A stretch of DNA of 64,000 nt from Hyperoplus lanceolatus (Eukaryota; Chordata; Actinopteri; Uranoscopiformes; Ammodytidae): contig CM049402.1 of NCBI GenBank assembly GCA_026929865.2, positions 10,753,001 through 10,817,000 of the forward strand, given 5' to 3'. Shown piece after piece: positions 25,986 through 38,287 of the stretch. Each line of letters begins with the position of its first letter. The first letter of the stretch is position 1. Both the position numbers and the translations under genes were made by a program. The notes beneath the pieces are model-generated. The model saw only the letters and a list, made by a program, of their open reading frames with translations. It was not told where the DNA came from and did no database searches.

Positions 25986-28170
25986 ATCAGAGTTGTGTAG
26001 AAAGGGTTTACTCCCGGGTGAGTCGTAGCTGTGAGCGATGGCGCTGATTGTCAAATGATTGCCCCCACTGTATATCCGCCACGGCTTTGCTTTGATGTTT
26101 GAGGGCAGCGGTGTTGTGACAGCACATGCTGACTTCACATATGGGTCCTGTTTCCTCCTACAGAGGGGGATAACCGAGTTACGCTTGACAGTTTGGAATA
26201 CGCCTAGGATTTTTTTTTCCGTTACTTGGAGCAACTCAAATCTTCAAAGTCACAGGTGCAATCAACATTTTCAGATAAAGCTGCCCCCTCAGTCTAGCTG
26301 ATGTTAATAGTATCAGACAGGTCTTCAGGAGATAAGAACCAGACTTTTGGAATGTATTTACATGAATAAGTTACATAAACAGAAGAGTTAAATACAAATG
26401 TTAGAGGAAAAAACACCCAGCGGTTTAAGGTATAGACTGCTGCAATTGTTTTCTTATACTATAATTGTTTAAAGCATTATTACAAAGTAGTAATTTGTTT
26501 GTGTAGATTTATCAATTAAACACTTATTTATCTATGAAATACCTATACTATACCATAAGAAAGAAGGTTTATAGTGTTGAGTGAATTACTTACAATAATT
26601 CCATAAAGCAATTGTTAACGGAACTTTGTTACTTATATATATTATAACATTGTACTGTAAAACATTCATCTACTGTTTTCCTATGAACCTTGTTTGACCT
26701 CACAAGAGAGGTACTGTGAATGTCCTTGCAGAAAGGGGTAGAGAGACTCCCACATTCCGTTCTCAGATAAGAATATCTGCGCAATTAAAACTCATCTTGC
26801 AAGGAACTCAATGTCCTGGACACACACACCTGTTTGGTTCGCATACACCTTTTTCATGCATAAAACCTTGTACATCTGTTCATTTCGTTGTCTCAATCAT
26901 GATGCCACACTTGTGCTTGTGTGGCGTCTAGATCGAACCCTTGCTTTTGCTGTTGCAAGTAAAAACTTTGCCTGCTTTGAAGCCTGCCTTGACTCAGATT
27001 TCTTTATTGAAACATTTGGCTTGTTTAATATAAGAATTCCTTTAACAGCAATCAAATTATTTGATCTGAAATATCGTATAGGCTTTTATATTTCCGTGAA
27101 TTGTCAGCTGTTGATGAGCTGCAGTGAAACTATGGCTGTCTCTTGAAGCTATGGTGAAATGAAAAGCAGGTTACATCTTTGTGAAGTGAATCAGTTCATC
27201 CGCTGCTTTGTTGTAAAGAAATTATACAATTGATCGAACTGAATAATGTGATATTATCCTTATTAATTAAACACTCAATGAGAACCAGGACCTTTTCTCT
27301 CAGCTTCCTCCCACCTCATCCTTTCTAATTTTGCTCCATCCCATCTTTCCTGCCGTTCTATGGCAGCTTAGGGCGGCACTGATGGAGTGTGTGTGTGTTT
27401 GTGTGTGTGTCTCTTATTGTATGTCATGAAAAGAGGATTTTCAGCAGATGGATGGAGAAATTCTGGAAGAGAAATGTAATCTAAAGGGAGCAGTACATTG
27501 TGGATGGTTACAGACTTAGTACATCCAATATTAGGGGAGTGGTGGGATGACTCCAACTTTCATGCTTCCACAGAAATAAATACAAAAATGTTTAACCTAC
27601 CATTTTACCAATTAATTATTATATTTTAGAATATTAACTATTTTGAAGGAGACATAAGTGATATTTTCTGTTAATATATGTGTAAAATCACTCTATAGCC
27701 ATACAGCATCACTTAAACAGTATGCACAGTTCATTTGCTAGATGACTGTCTTTTACTAAATGTTTCCATTTGTTTTGGAACTTATACACCAACGTTGGGC
27801 ACTTTGTATCTTCTAGAAGAACAAATAATTCTGGGTAATTTATATTTAACACAATGTAATGTATTATATGTTAATATAAGGAAATGGACCGCTAATCAGC
27901 TTTAGACTGTTACAAAGTGTACAGCAAAATGTTTCTCTAAAAAAATCTCTAGATGTTGTTGTGTAAACTACATTAACTCCTAAAAAGAATACATCTTACG
28001 AAAGTTGTTATGCGAGTAGCATTGAGCCATCCGATTGGACAGCTGCTGTGAAAACTTTTCTTGTTGTTTGTTCTAAATCTCTTGGTTCTGGTTCTCTCTG
28101 TTTGCACTTTGCAGCCCTTTAGCCAGTAGATCAGCGCTGAGGCCTCCCTTCAGAATACAGCTGAACTCTG
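25986..28170. other. Unique non-coding sequence
   Basis: No gene or element recognised. The 111-codon plus frame at 26811-27146 has no domain motif. A short interrupted GT tract lies at 27388-27411. Confidence 0.5.
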
Positions 28171-28175
28171 CCACA

Positions 28176-28795
28176 CCAACCCTGTCTCATCAAAATTACG
28201 TTCCCAGAGAACTATTCGGCATTCCCAATTACCTTTGGCTAACAAACGTATTTTGTCCGTGATTACGTTGTATTGAACATATTGCAAATAGGGGTTGGTG
28301 ACAGGAGACGGGCGATTTATTTTTATATCCAACTGTTGTCAGAGTGGGAGGTGTGCGTTGTCTGGGCGGCTGCCTGAACAGGAAATGATTCTGTTCATAT
28401 TTCACTTCATTCATTCAGCCTACATCGGGTCCCATGCATAGATAGTAGGCTATAATAAATGATGAGGTCAGCGATCGATGTTCTGACATGATGGCCCCGT
28501 CCCCTTTGGGGGGGAAAACAAACCGCACGAGCACATTTGCGGTCCAAAACAGCTAAAAGAAAACAATCAGAAGTAAATTAGTTAAACTTTTGACCAAAAG
28601 ACACAATGTCACGTTCCTTTACAATAACTCTGTCAGCTTGATAAAGTTAAAATACTGAACTGCACAGCGCTGCAGGAAAAAAAGCTAATCTCGTTCATTC
28701 AAATTGGTGACGTCAGAAACACGCCCCTCTACAAACCAATCAATATCGAGGAATGCGAAACGAGCCTATCGGCAGCCCTGAGCTAAAAAGATTAT
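28176..28795 (+). repeat. Left inverted arm of the 4.2-kb element
   Basis: Pairs with 31792-32410. The inner boundary is at CAGCCCTGAGCTA, after which similarity stops. Confidence 0.9.
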
Positions 28796-29529
28796 AAGAT
28801 TTCTAGCGAGACCTATGTACTTTATTTTCATAATCTTGATATTGTGAATTCATATGATCTGTCTGAAGTCTGATAGGCTAATTCTCAAGAAATGTTCGGT
28901 ACACAAATAGGCTACGTGCCAAGCTGTTGATCAAGTGGGCAAAATCAAAGATAGCACACACACACAGCTGACAAGAGCGCTCCCTCCCTCCCTCCGCCCT
29001 CCGCCGAGTTTTTTTCCCAGAGCAATTTTTTGTTGTCAAGGGTTGCCCTGGTGACACAAATACGTCACACTTCAGCTAGTGAGTGCATAAACATATGTTT
29101 GGAAAACATTTCTAGCCAGAAATACATCAGAATATCATTATATTCGGTCATTGGACGTATCTGATCTCTATTTGGTTAGTTATTATGGTGGTTTGCCGAC
29201 GTATTTACCACCGTTGCTATGTAATCCTACATTTCCCATCATCCTTTAGGGCCCGTTCGACTCCTATCAGAGTGTCTGCCGTGAATTCAGGGCACATTCC
29301 ATTTACAATTCAGGGCCTCCGCCGTAAAACCATGTCAGACACATTCACACGGCTGACACTTCCGTTCTGCCCCGTCATAATAAAAAGCACTTAACAGGAA
29401 GTAGTTTACATTATTCCCCTCATCCGAAACGTCCCCGTTTCCACACAAAAACATCATAGGGGCACTAAGGGATAATGGAACCACTTACAGAAACATGCTG
29501 CATTACCAAAAAAATTAAAAAATAACTTA

Positions 29530-29700
29530 AATTGAACACATTCTTTATACCCTATATATAGATATGTATGTAGATATGGATATATTGATTGTTTATCATT
29601 ATACATATAGATATATGCATTGTATAAATATATAAAATATACAAAATGTTATAAGTATATTAAATTGTATGTATATATGTATAGTTCGTAAATGGCAAAT
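29530..29700. other. AT-rich tract
   Basis: Composed of TATATAGATATG-like words with no simple unit. It lies inside the long-arm element just upstream of a LINE tail and could be part of that element's 3' region. Confidence 0.5.
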
Positions 29701-29799
29701 ATAGTATCGCCAATTGTACAGAGAATATATGGATTAAGAGAAGCGAATATAATAAATATTTTTATTTTCTTAATGTAATAAATATTTTTATTTTTTATT

Positions 29800-30026
29800 T
29801 TTTTACTATGGAAAAGGGGTAGGATTAAATAAGTGTATACTTCTTCTTGCTCCTTTTCAGGCATATCTCAGCAATACAGATAATTAGTTTTTATTTTATT
29901 TTTTTATTTATTTGTGATTAATTTTTGTTTGTTGTATTTCCATGCTTTTCATTATGTTTTGTATCACTGATATGTCTGAAATAAATTGAATCAAATAAAT
30001 CAATCAAATCAAATCAAATCAAACCC
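29800..30026 (+). mobile_element. LINE 3' tail ending in (ATCAA)n
   Basis: The sequence GGGGTAGGATTAAATAAGTG, then CTTCTTGCTCC, a T-rich stretch and GTCTGAAATAAATTGAATC, ending in several ATCAA units, is the arrangement of the 3' end of a widespread fish non-LTR retrotransposon family. Only the 3' untranslated part is recognisable. It lies inside the 28176-32410 element. Confidence 0.6.
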
Positions 30027-30241
30027 TAAACCTTAAAGCATGTATCATTGTAGCCTACCCACTATTCTAGGGACACTATTTCTGTAAGAAAAATGTGTTA
30101 TATAGCCTGCGTGGTTGTATAATTTAAAGTTTCTGATCAAATATGTGGCGGATTATATATGAAATTATAAAATAATTAAATGTACAGTTTAAAATGTCAC
30201 TGAATAGGCTTCTTGAACTTTCTAAAGCAGTACTACAATGC

Positions 30242-30265
30242 GTGTGTGTGTGTGTGTGTGTGTGT
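30242..30265. repeat. (GT)n microsatellite
   Basis: About 12 GT units. Confidence 0.93.
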
Positions 30266-30689
30266 CACATCTTGTAGCCTATCCTGACAGGGATTTGGTT
30301 ATTTTCTTTTAGTTAATGATATCAAATGTTGCTATAAATTGTGCATTGAATGTGAAGCCTGTAACTGAAATTATTTGGAAGGAGTAGGCCAGAACAGATA
30401 GCTTTATTCATGATTTTGACCTTAAAAGGTAGAATTTTAGGCAGTCTTATGACTGATTTAATCTGCATGATAAGGTTAAGATCTCTCTATAACAGTTTTT
30501 CCAATGACTCTAGCCTATTTTGTTCAAACTGCCTTTGTATTTCACATCCCTGAATTAACACCTGTCACTTTCACATGGGCCTATTTTAATTAAATATTCA
30601 GATGATTCAGCAGATGCAAGGTGTGTCAGTTCTGTGTGCAGTTCACGGGACAGTGTACAGGGACAGGGAACAGGTGGACATTAGTGTTC

Positions 30690-31110
30690 GGGCATGGTGG
30701 GAGCTACACACCTCTTAAATGTAACCAAGGTTGGGAGATGGATATGGATTTTGGGAGGACCAGGAGGACTAGGCTGAATCTCCATTCTGGGAGAAGAGGT
30801 TGAGGTGATGGAGGGCTACAGAAACCTGGGCATTTAATTCAACAACAGACTGCAAATGTAACATGGAGGTTGTGAATGGAGGGACAGAGCAGACTCTACT
30901 TCATGAGCAAATCCTTGTTAACCTGTTTAAGCCCATATAGTTGGTTGTGGAGAGAATGATAATGCACAAGCTGCTGAAGATGATGAACAGCACTACTCCT
31001 TCAGCTATTTGACCACTACAGAAAGTCATTCCTGATACAATCCACAATAACTGCTGCTACAATGCTACAATTTCCCTATGGCAATAAATAAAGTACATTA
31101 TCCATCTATA
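30690..31110 (+). pseudogene. LINE reverse-transcriptase ORF remnant (Rex1/L2-like)
   Basis: Fragments in shifting frames match the end of the reverse-transcriptase domain of teleost L2/Rex1-type LINEs: MDMDFGRTRRTRLN (30740-30781), VEVMEGYRNLG-like (30799-30830), FNNRL, and GQSRLYFM (about 30882-30906). Near the end, FPYGN followed by AATAAAGT (31073-31092) resembles the family 3' terminus, with short CCATC repeats after it. Several frameshifts and stops; no functional protein. It is nested in the long-arm element. Confidence 0.65.
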
Positions 31111-31791
31111 AATCCATCCATCCATGCAGGTATATTTAAACAACGCCTATCTGGATGTTAGATTATGCATATGGGTTCTGTATTATAATCTCTGAAGGAC
31201 ACACCTTTTGATTTACTATTTCCACAAGAAAACAAATGAGCAAACAGAAAGCTTAATTTTCCATATTGGGCCTTCAAATTGATCAGAAAATCAACCTTGC
31301 GGTAAAGAACACCAACTGAATACATTGCTGGAAAAGTGTCAATGTTGAGAGTGTGAACATTGTACAATTTTACATTTAAACACACCTACAATTCACCACC
31401 ATGCTTTTGATTAGATTGAATTTATTTGCACAATAAATACAACAAAAAACATAGGCCACAGAAATATAAAATATAAAAATATTTTTAAAAGGCTACATAT
31501 TGTGCAGGTGAGAAAACAGTTGTGAATGATATCTTACTTCAAAGGTCATTTAATGTAAAATACTGAAGAAAATAAAAGTAATTTAATCCACGAGGTTATA
31601 CAGAGGTAAAAAGACAAGCAAAGTGGGATTATGGTTGTAGTTTTCCTACTTATTTAACTGTAAAGGCCGCCTACAACACCCTATTCGTGATAACCATCAA
31701 ACTACATTGTGCACATTTACTGAGTGACGACTGTGTTTAATTTCTCACAAACAAACAACAATGATCATCTCACAGCGATTTATGCTCTTCG

Positions 31792-32410
31792 TAGCTCAGG
31801 GCTGCCGCTATAGGCTCGTTGTCACGTGATATTCCTTGACATTGATTGGTTTGTAAAGGGGCGTGCGTCTGACGTCACCAATTTGAATGAACGAGATCCG
31901 CTTTTTTTCCTGCAGCGCTGTGCAGTTCAGTAGTTTAATTTTATCAAGTTGACAGAGTTGTTGTTAAGGAACGTGACATTGTGTCAGTTGGTCAAATTTT
32001 AACTAATTTACCTCTGATCGTTTTCTTTTAGCTGTTTTGGACCGCAACTGTGTACGTGTGGTTTGTTTTCCCCCCCAAAGGGGGCGGGGCCATCATGTCA
32101 GAACATCGATCACCGACCTCATCATTTATTAGGCTATACTATCTATTCATGGGACCCGATGTAGGCTGAATGAATGACGTAAAATATGAACAGATTAATT
32201 TCCTGTTCAGGCAGCCGCCCAGACAACGCACACCTCCCGCTCTGACAGCAGTTGGATATAAAAATAAAAATAAATCGCCCGTCTCCCGTCACCAACCCCT
32301 ATTTGCAATATGTTCAATAAAACATAATCACGGACAAAATACGTTAGCCAAACTTAATTGAGAATGCCAAATAGTTCTCTGGGAACATAATTTTGATGAG
32401 ACACGGTTGG
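31792..32410 (-). repeat. Right inverted arm of the 4.2-kb element
   Basis: Inverted counterpart of 28176-28795. It carries a short ATAAAA duplication and other small indels relative to the left arm. Confidence 0.9.
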
Positions 32411-32415
32411 CCACA

Positions 32416-34528
32416 CTGAAGGTCGGACAAAAGTTAAAAAGTAGAAAAAGTTACAAAATAACTGAGACAATCACCCACAGCTAAGTGTGTGTCTGTGAAG
32501 ATGTTATCTTCAACTCCCTGGAAAGCAATGTCAGCTGATTGTCTAAAGCACCAGGTGAAACTTTGAGTTTACCTGTGAGTAGTGGAGGTTGATGCAGTAA
32601 TTCATATGGAGAAATTAATGAAATGTATATTGTAAGTCTAGGATCTCAATCAATATAGTAATTATACTGAACTGCTTCAGGCATTCTACCTATTGGTTTC
32701 CCAACAATTTATTCACTTTCATTTGTTGTTCATCATTGCATGTAATCATTCATTTGTATTAGTTATTAGTGGTACAAGTAGGCTAGTTATTTGCTAAATA
32801 AATATTTGTATTTATAAAAATTTTGGTGACGTGGTTTGTGTTTATTGAAATAATGCGGTCGATATTTTTGAGTCAAATAACTTAGCAGCCTCCAGGTCTG
32901 AGACTGCATTAATTAATTAATTGGCATAATTTTACCAAGTTGTAGGTTGGTGCCCCGAGGTGTATTTAAAGCATGTCAATTCCTATTCCTGATTATTCCG
33001 TACATTTTCCGAGAGCCTGAAGTTGAGTACAATCACTCTACTTGATCCGTTGTACCAATTAATGTTGTAACAATGTATATTGATGCCCTCATGTAAAGCG
33101 GTGTACCTTACATTGCAAGCATATCGTGCACTCTGGGTGAGACTTTACATTAGGAAAAAGTATTATGCTAACCTGTTTGTGATTTATGCTACATAGTATT
33201 GAATTCCCATATCCAGATTAATAATAATCTGTACATGTAGTTGCATTTACTTTATTAAGAGGTACAGTATAGCTGCTACATTACTGACTAAGACTGAATG
33301 ATTGACAGTGAAGCTATAGCAGAGAAGTCTTTTACTATCTTGTCTGCTGCCTTGTTAATTTGCCTCCATGTTTTTGATCAAGGGAAACTATGAGCATATG
33401 TTTGGCTTGCTCAGAGCTTGGCTGTGGTAGTTAAGGAAGTTAGATGAATGTGTGTGTTAAAATCAATAAGATACATTTCCATGTCTTGGACTGTGTAAGC
33501 AGTATATCATTACTTGGTCACTTGGTCGCTGATTTAACTCTATCTATTTAACAACCTCTCTGTGCTTTTTCTATCTTGAAAGTCACATCCACTACTTAAG
33601 ACATTCATTTTGGAAGTATAAGGCAGTCGGCAAGTTTGACAAGCAGAACTAAACCCATTAAGTCACAAGTCTGCCCGTCGTCTTCCTCTCATCAGTCTCT
33701 TATCTTTCTTTCTTTCCTCTTTTTTTCTTCTTCCAGCTGTCTTTAATATCCAGGCTTTATTCCCAGCTTTCCTCACTAATTAGTTTTTAGCATTCATTCA
33801 CTCCCTCCTCCTCACTCATTGTCTCTGCCTGACAGACTAGCATTTCTCACGTTTTAATTTAATCCTTTCTGACGTTTAATTGCTAACTCTCCCTCTCTCA
33901 CCACCAGCCAGTCCCTTTTGTTTTTGTCATTTAATGAGATTGACGAGGGGGTTAAAAGCATGGTGAGGCTCTCATTTCTCCCTCTGCTGACTATTTCAAC
34001 TTTGATATTATTACACCATCTGGAATGAATGGCAGTCAGGCAAATAAGGCTGGTACATGCGATGCAGACGGATATTAGCTTATATTTTCATTCCAGACAA
34101 CTTTCCTCCGTTTTTCCTATCTATTTTCTGCCTTCCCTCTGCCCATGTGGGGACAGGCTGTTTGAGCTAACAGCAATGTATTTAAACTCTCTCAGGCCTT
34201 TGCACCTGTCAGCTCAGGGCAATGAGACCTGGTCTTTTGTTTAAGGCGGGCAGAGGCCTGGAGGGAGCCTTGGTATGAATCCATGCCCTTCTCAGTCCAG
34301 CAAATCTCTCCACTCACACAAGGGATGTACGTAGAGTCTATCTCAGTGCTTTACAGGAAAAAAGGTATTTTAGGGCTTTTCTGTCAGATTTTTCCAGATA
34401 TATTTTTGCAGGTACGCTTTCCAGAGGGTTGTGGTGGATTCAAACCTGTCTGCTTTTATCCACAAGCTTTATCTGAAAAATGGTAAAAGGACTCATTGTC
34501 CCTGTATTTAATCGCTCTTAGACCATTT
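32416..34528. other. Unique non-coding sequence
   Basis: No gene recognised. The part at 33930-34130 is of balanced composition with homeodomain-like TAAT and AATTA cores and might be conserved regulatory DNA; this is speculative. The T/C-rich segment 33690-33760 looks like a polypyrimidine tract but no convincing exon follows. Confidence 0.5.
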
Positions 34529-34536
34529 GTGTGATC

Positions 34537-34916
34537 TAGAGCTGCAACGATTAATCGACAAATCGATTATTATAATAATAATAATCATAATAATAATAAT
34601 AATAATAATAAACTATTTTGATAATCGATTAATCATTTTGAGTAATTGTTATATAAAAAATGTCCAAATTCTCTGATTTCAGCTTCTCAAATGTGAATAT
34701 TTTCTGGTTTCTTTAATCCTATTATGACAGTAAACTGAAATATCTGTGTGTTTTGGACATAACAATACATTTGAGGACATCAACATGGGCTTTGGAAAAT
34801 TGATCAACATTTTTCACCATTTTCTGACATTTTACGGACCAAAACACTAACCGATTAATCAAGAAAATAATCGACAGATTAATTGATTATCAAAATAATC
34901 GTTAGTTGCTGCCCTA
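34537..34916. mobile_element. hAT-type MITE with perfect 8-bp duplication
   Basis: The ends TAGAGCTGCAACGATTAATC and, inverted from the right, TAGGGCAGCAACTAACGATT are imperfect inverted repeats of the common fish hAT MITE group. A perfect target duplication GTGTGATC lies at 34529-34536 and 34917-34924. An AAT-rich trinucleotide tract at 34570-34611 is inside. Non-coding. Confidence 0.88.
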
Positions 34917-35307
34917 GTGTGATCTATTAGTCCCATGCTTATACTGTATGCTACTTTCTTCTAACAATGTAGTTTGGGGAGTTAGTTGCATGATAGAAAG
35001 CATTTATAAAATAGTTAGGCATGTTTATTAATCCAAATTTAAGATATGGTTGTTTGAGATCAACTTGTTATAGTTTATTTTCAATTAGATTTTTGTTAAA
35101 GCTTATTCAGACACCCAACTTTGATATCATATGTTGATTTTTACTATTTTAGACCAGGGCTTTAACTGTCCTCATTATCTTTGTGTAATCATCAAATACA
35201 ATACAATCCTCCAAATTGTCACTCGGCAATATGAACTCATTGGGCCCGTTTTTTAAAGTAATACAGATTTTGAAGTTGGAGCTGCTTTAGGGGAAAAGCG
35301 TTTGGAT

Positions 35308-36424
35308 TCAGGACTGTACAGTGCGACAGTTTTGATCGCATTTGCTAGTGAAATTTATCACGTGCGATGATGAATCCAAGTCCACTCGCACTAGTGCTAA
35401 TGAGGAGAGGCTGTCTTTGAAACACAGAGGAGCGCTGCACAACACTGCTTAGAGGGCTCTACATTAACACTCCGGGTAAATGAGTCTCAGGCAAGTAAGT
35501 TATTGAGTCCACCCTCCACTTTGGCTGGTGAAAGATGTTTGCTCGGGATCTGTGCTCGTGCGGCGATTCTAGCGTCTAATAAACTTCACCAACGGACCGG
35601 TAATAACCGGAAGGACACGGCTCTCTGCTCTCTTTACATTACCGCAGTTAAGTTAGCGCGTGTGCAAACAGAACATTTCCTGTGCACCTTCACATTAAAA
35701 GCCTGTTGCTAGCCAAACATGATTTGACTTTTATTTTGAAGCCGGTAAGAGCAGGAAGTTAGCGCTTTACATTACTGTAGTGCTCTAGCTTGAAAGGCAA
35801 CTCATTCAGCTGCAAAGAGCAGTCAACAGTAGTCTATTTAAACAAAGTTTGAAATAACTTATTTCAAACTTTGTGTAAGTTACACAATAAGCCAATGAAA
35901 AACTACTCCCAACATATTCACAACAACCTATTTAATTTATCCCAAATTGTACCTATATGTATACTTATTTATTTAATAGGCTATGTTTAATGTTTTAAAG
36001 TTTGGTTTTAATTAACAGAAGGACATTTTCTAAAAAAAATATATTAGTATTACTATAATAATTATATGTATATAAAATAAGATATAGATATTATTTTCAT
36101 ATTTTTATGGGGAGAAATAATTCTGAATCAGCAAAAAAGTGCAATTGGCAGGTTAGATTCTTTTGTCTAAATTGCAATCAGTGCACCCCTATTCATTCTT
36201 CTATAATTATTACTGCACACACTAGGATATAATATTAATTGAGAATCTCAAATGAGACCAAGATGACAGGCTCAATGGTATTTAGAGCGAAATGCATGGG
36301 TCAAGGTTATGCAAGTTTTCGATCATACTTTGTGTGCTACCAAATTTATTTTTGTGCTACTGAATTTTTTTGATTGCTAGCACCAGTGCTACCACCTAAA
36401 AAAAATAAGCGTACAGCCCTGAAA
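35308..36424. mobile_element. hAT-type element, 1.1 kb, with perfect 8-bp duplication
   Basis: The ends TCAGGACTGTAC and, inverted, TTTCAGGGCTGTAC are bounded by GTTTGGAT at 35300-35307 and 36425-36432. The interior has no intact frame; its left part has short coding-like stretches and its right part is AT-rich. A near-perfect 33-nt palindrome is at 35842-35874. Non-autonomous or decayed. Confidence 0.82.
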
Positions 36425-36432
36425 GTTTGGAT

Positions 36433-38204
36433 CCTTTAACCTTGCCTCTTTTTCAGCTCCCGGCAGCCGAAGACAGACACTCACAGAGCAAAGTCAGCCT
36501 CTGAATAGGCTTAATCCCCTAACTAAATTAAATGTGTCCTTTCAACATTGTCTGACAGCCACACAGAACTCACAAGAGGACAGATTATGTTCCTGCTCTC
36601 TCCACTCCTTTTTCCTCCCCTCCATTCTGCATGCACTCTTATAATGGAGTGTCTTTGAACCCGTGTAATTAAACATTAGTCCCGACTGCTACGGAGACAT
36701 GCCCATCACCTTGACACACACACACACACACACGCACACACACAAATAATTGTACAAAATCATTTTAATACTGTTTTTACCCTTGAAAGGAGCCCTTTCT
36801 TAGTACTTGGGCAAAAATACATTTTTGCGTTTTTGTACCAATTACTGAATCCCCGGAGCCAGGAGTCAACTTATTTCCCAGTGAAAGAAGACTTTGTACT
36901 GATATGTACAAATTGATTCCTGGAAATTGAATCCTGCTACACCAGAAGTAGTTATAACATTTTTTGGGGACATTACAATATTTTTGCTGCTGCAAAGAGT
37001 GTGGCAAAGGGATATTTACAGTGAAGGATGTCATTCATTGAATATATGCAGCATACCAAATAAACGTAATAAATGAAGTTAAGTTTTCTTTGAGAGATCT
37101 TCCAGCATGTATGTCACAATTGAGACACGTCATGGTTGAGCTCCTTCTTATATTGCTAAATTGCGGCTTTCATATGACTCAGACCAAAGCCATATATCCT
37201 CAACAAGGGCCTTTCTGACTTCTCCGTAAATCCTGTCTCAAGACTGAGATGACCAGACTTTTTCACTAAGGCACCCTCAGTTCTGTAACTCTGCCTGGAC
37301 ATTATATGGGGATTGTTTCAATTATGCTATTTATTTTTTTTTACAGAAAATGCTCATACAACTGAGTAAAGGAGAATGGTCTCTTAACCCAATGAATACC
37401 TTTCATGGTCAAATTCCTTTTTATGTGAATCTGAAATCAACAAAGTAGTAAGAAGTTAGCGCTGTGCATTTACTGTATATTGACATAGCAATTGTAACCC
37501 AGCACCTGCAAAATATGGATGGATGTACATGTGCCTCCTGATAACTTCTAGTTTGTAACTGACCAATACAACATCTATGTAGGGCATTAAAAAAACATGA
37601 TTGTTATAACATGTTAAACTGACTGCATCCACTATCTTACGCAGATGGTTAAAGTTATTTTACTGAAAAGGCGAGAGTGTATGGGAGGAGAGAAGTGAAG
37701 GCACTATAGAGGAAGGTCCACTAAAGACATATGTGACAGCTTTGATCCCCCATGTGTTCCCATGACGCTGGCTGTCACATCCTCATCCATCTCGTGGAGG
37801 TGTCACAAACCACTCTGGTCACTCTGGTTATCATGTCTCAGAACAATGCTGCAGTGTAATCAGGACCTGTCTGAATCATGCAAGTGAGTTATGGTGAACA
37901 CGTGACCCCTGCTTGTACTGCCAGGTCTTGTCTGATCTCTACAAAGGCATAATTAATTCATGTAATATAGAGCTTCTTTTCAAACAGAGTATTCTGTCTG
38001 ATCTTGCTATATTGAAGTTCAATGCCAATTTAATTGTTGCCTCTATTGTAAAACCAAGTTGGTTCACCAATCATGGAGTTGCATATCATTAACAAATCCA
38101 AAATCCAAAGTTAGAAAAGAGACAATTAAAGACAAAGGTGTTGCAGCAGAACAATGACATTGTGCTTATTCCCTCCTCTCTCCTCCTTTAAGGTCTCTGG
38201 TAAC
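36433..38204. other. Unique non-coding sequence
   Basis: No gene or transposon recognised; includes the CA tract at 36713. The 85-codon minus frame at 36777-37034 has no motif. Confidence 0.5.
36713..36744. repeat. (CA)n microsatellite
   Basis: About 15 units with one CG variant. Confidence 0.93.
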
Positions 38205-38287
38205 GGTGGAGTAAGTGATTCATGAGAATGCATGTTGTGAAAATAATTTGTCAAAATCAGTGAATATCTCCTCATGGCTCGCTACCT
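38205..38287 (+). mobile_element. GGTGGAGTCAGTGATT-family MITE fragment
   Basis: Starts GGTGGAGTAAGTGATT and continues through TGTCAAAATCAGTGAATATC to CTCATGGCTCGCTACCT. It matches the family copy at 60220-60312 and, at its start, the complete short copy at 53275-53373. The right end is not recognisable and no TTAA flanks it on the left. Confidence 0.6.

Larger units (their letters stand above)
28176..32410. mobile_element. 4.2-kb element with 620-bp terminal inverted repeats
   Basis: Left arm 28176-28795 and right arm 31792-32410 are inverted copies, about 90% identical by eye over their whole length. The outer edges are CCAACC and GGTTGG; the flanks carry a perfect 5-bp direct repeat CCACA (28171-28175 and 32411-32415), consistent with a target duplication. 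Each arm contains TGACGTCA-type and GGCGGGGCC-type motifs and the palindromic TTCCCAGAGAAC near the outer end. The 3-kb interior has no transposase frame and carries two LINE remnants inserted later. Polinton-type elements also have long arms, but this one is short, lacks any such genes, and has a 5-bp rather than 6-bp duplication. The superfamily is not recognised; it is probably a non-autonomous DNA transposon. Confidence 0.8.

Noticed and set aside
28176-32410. Long inverted arms as a Polinton-type element
   Set aside because: The element is only 4.2 kb, has a 5-bp rather than 6-bp duplication, lacks AG-type ends, and has no coding trace of that class.
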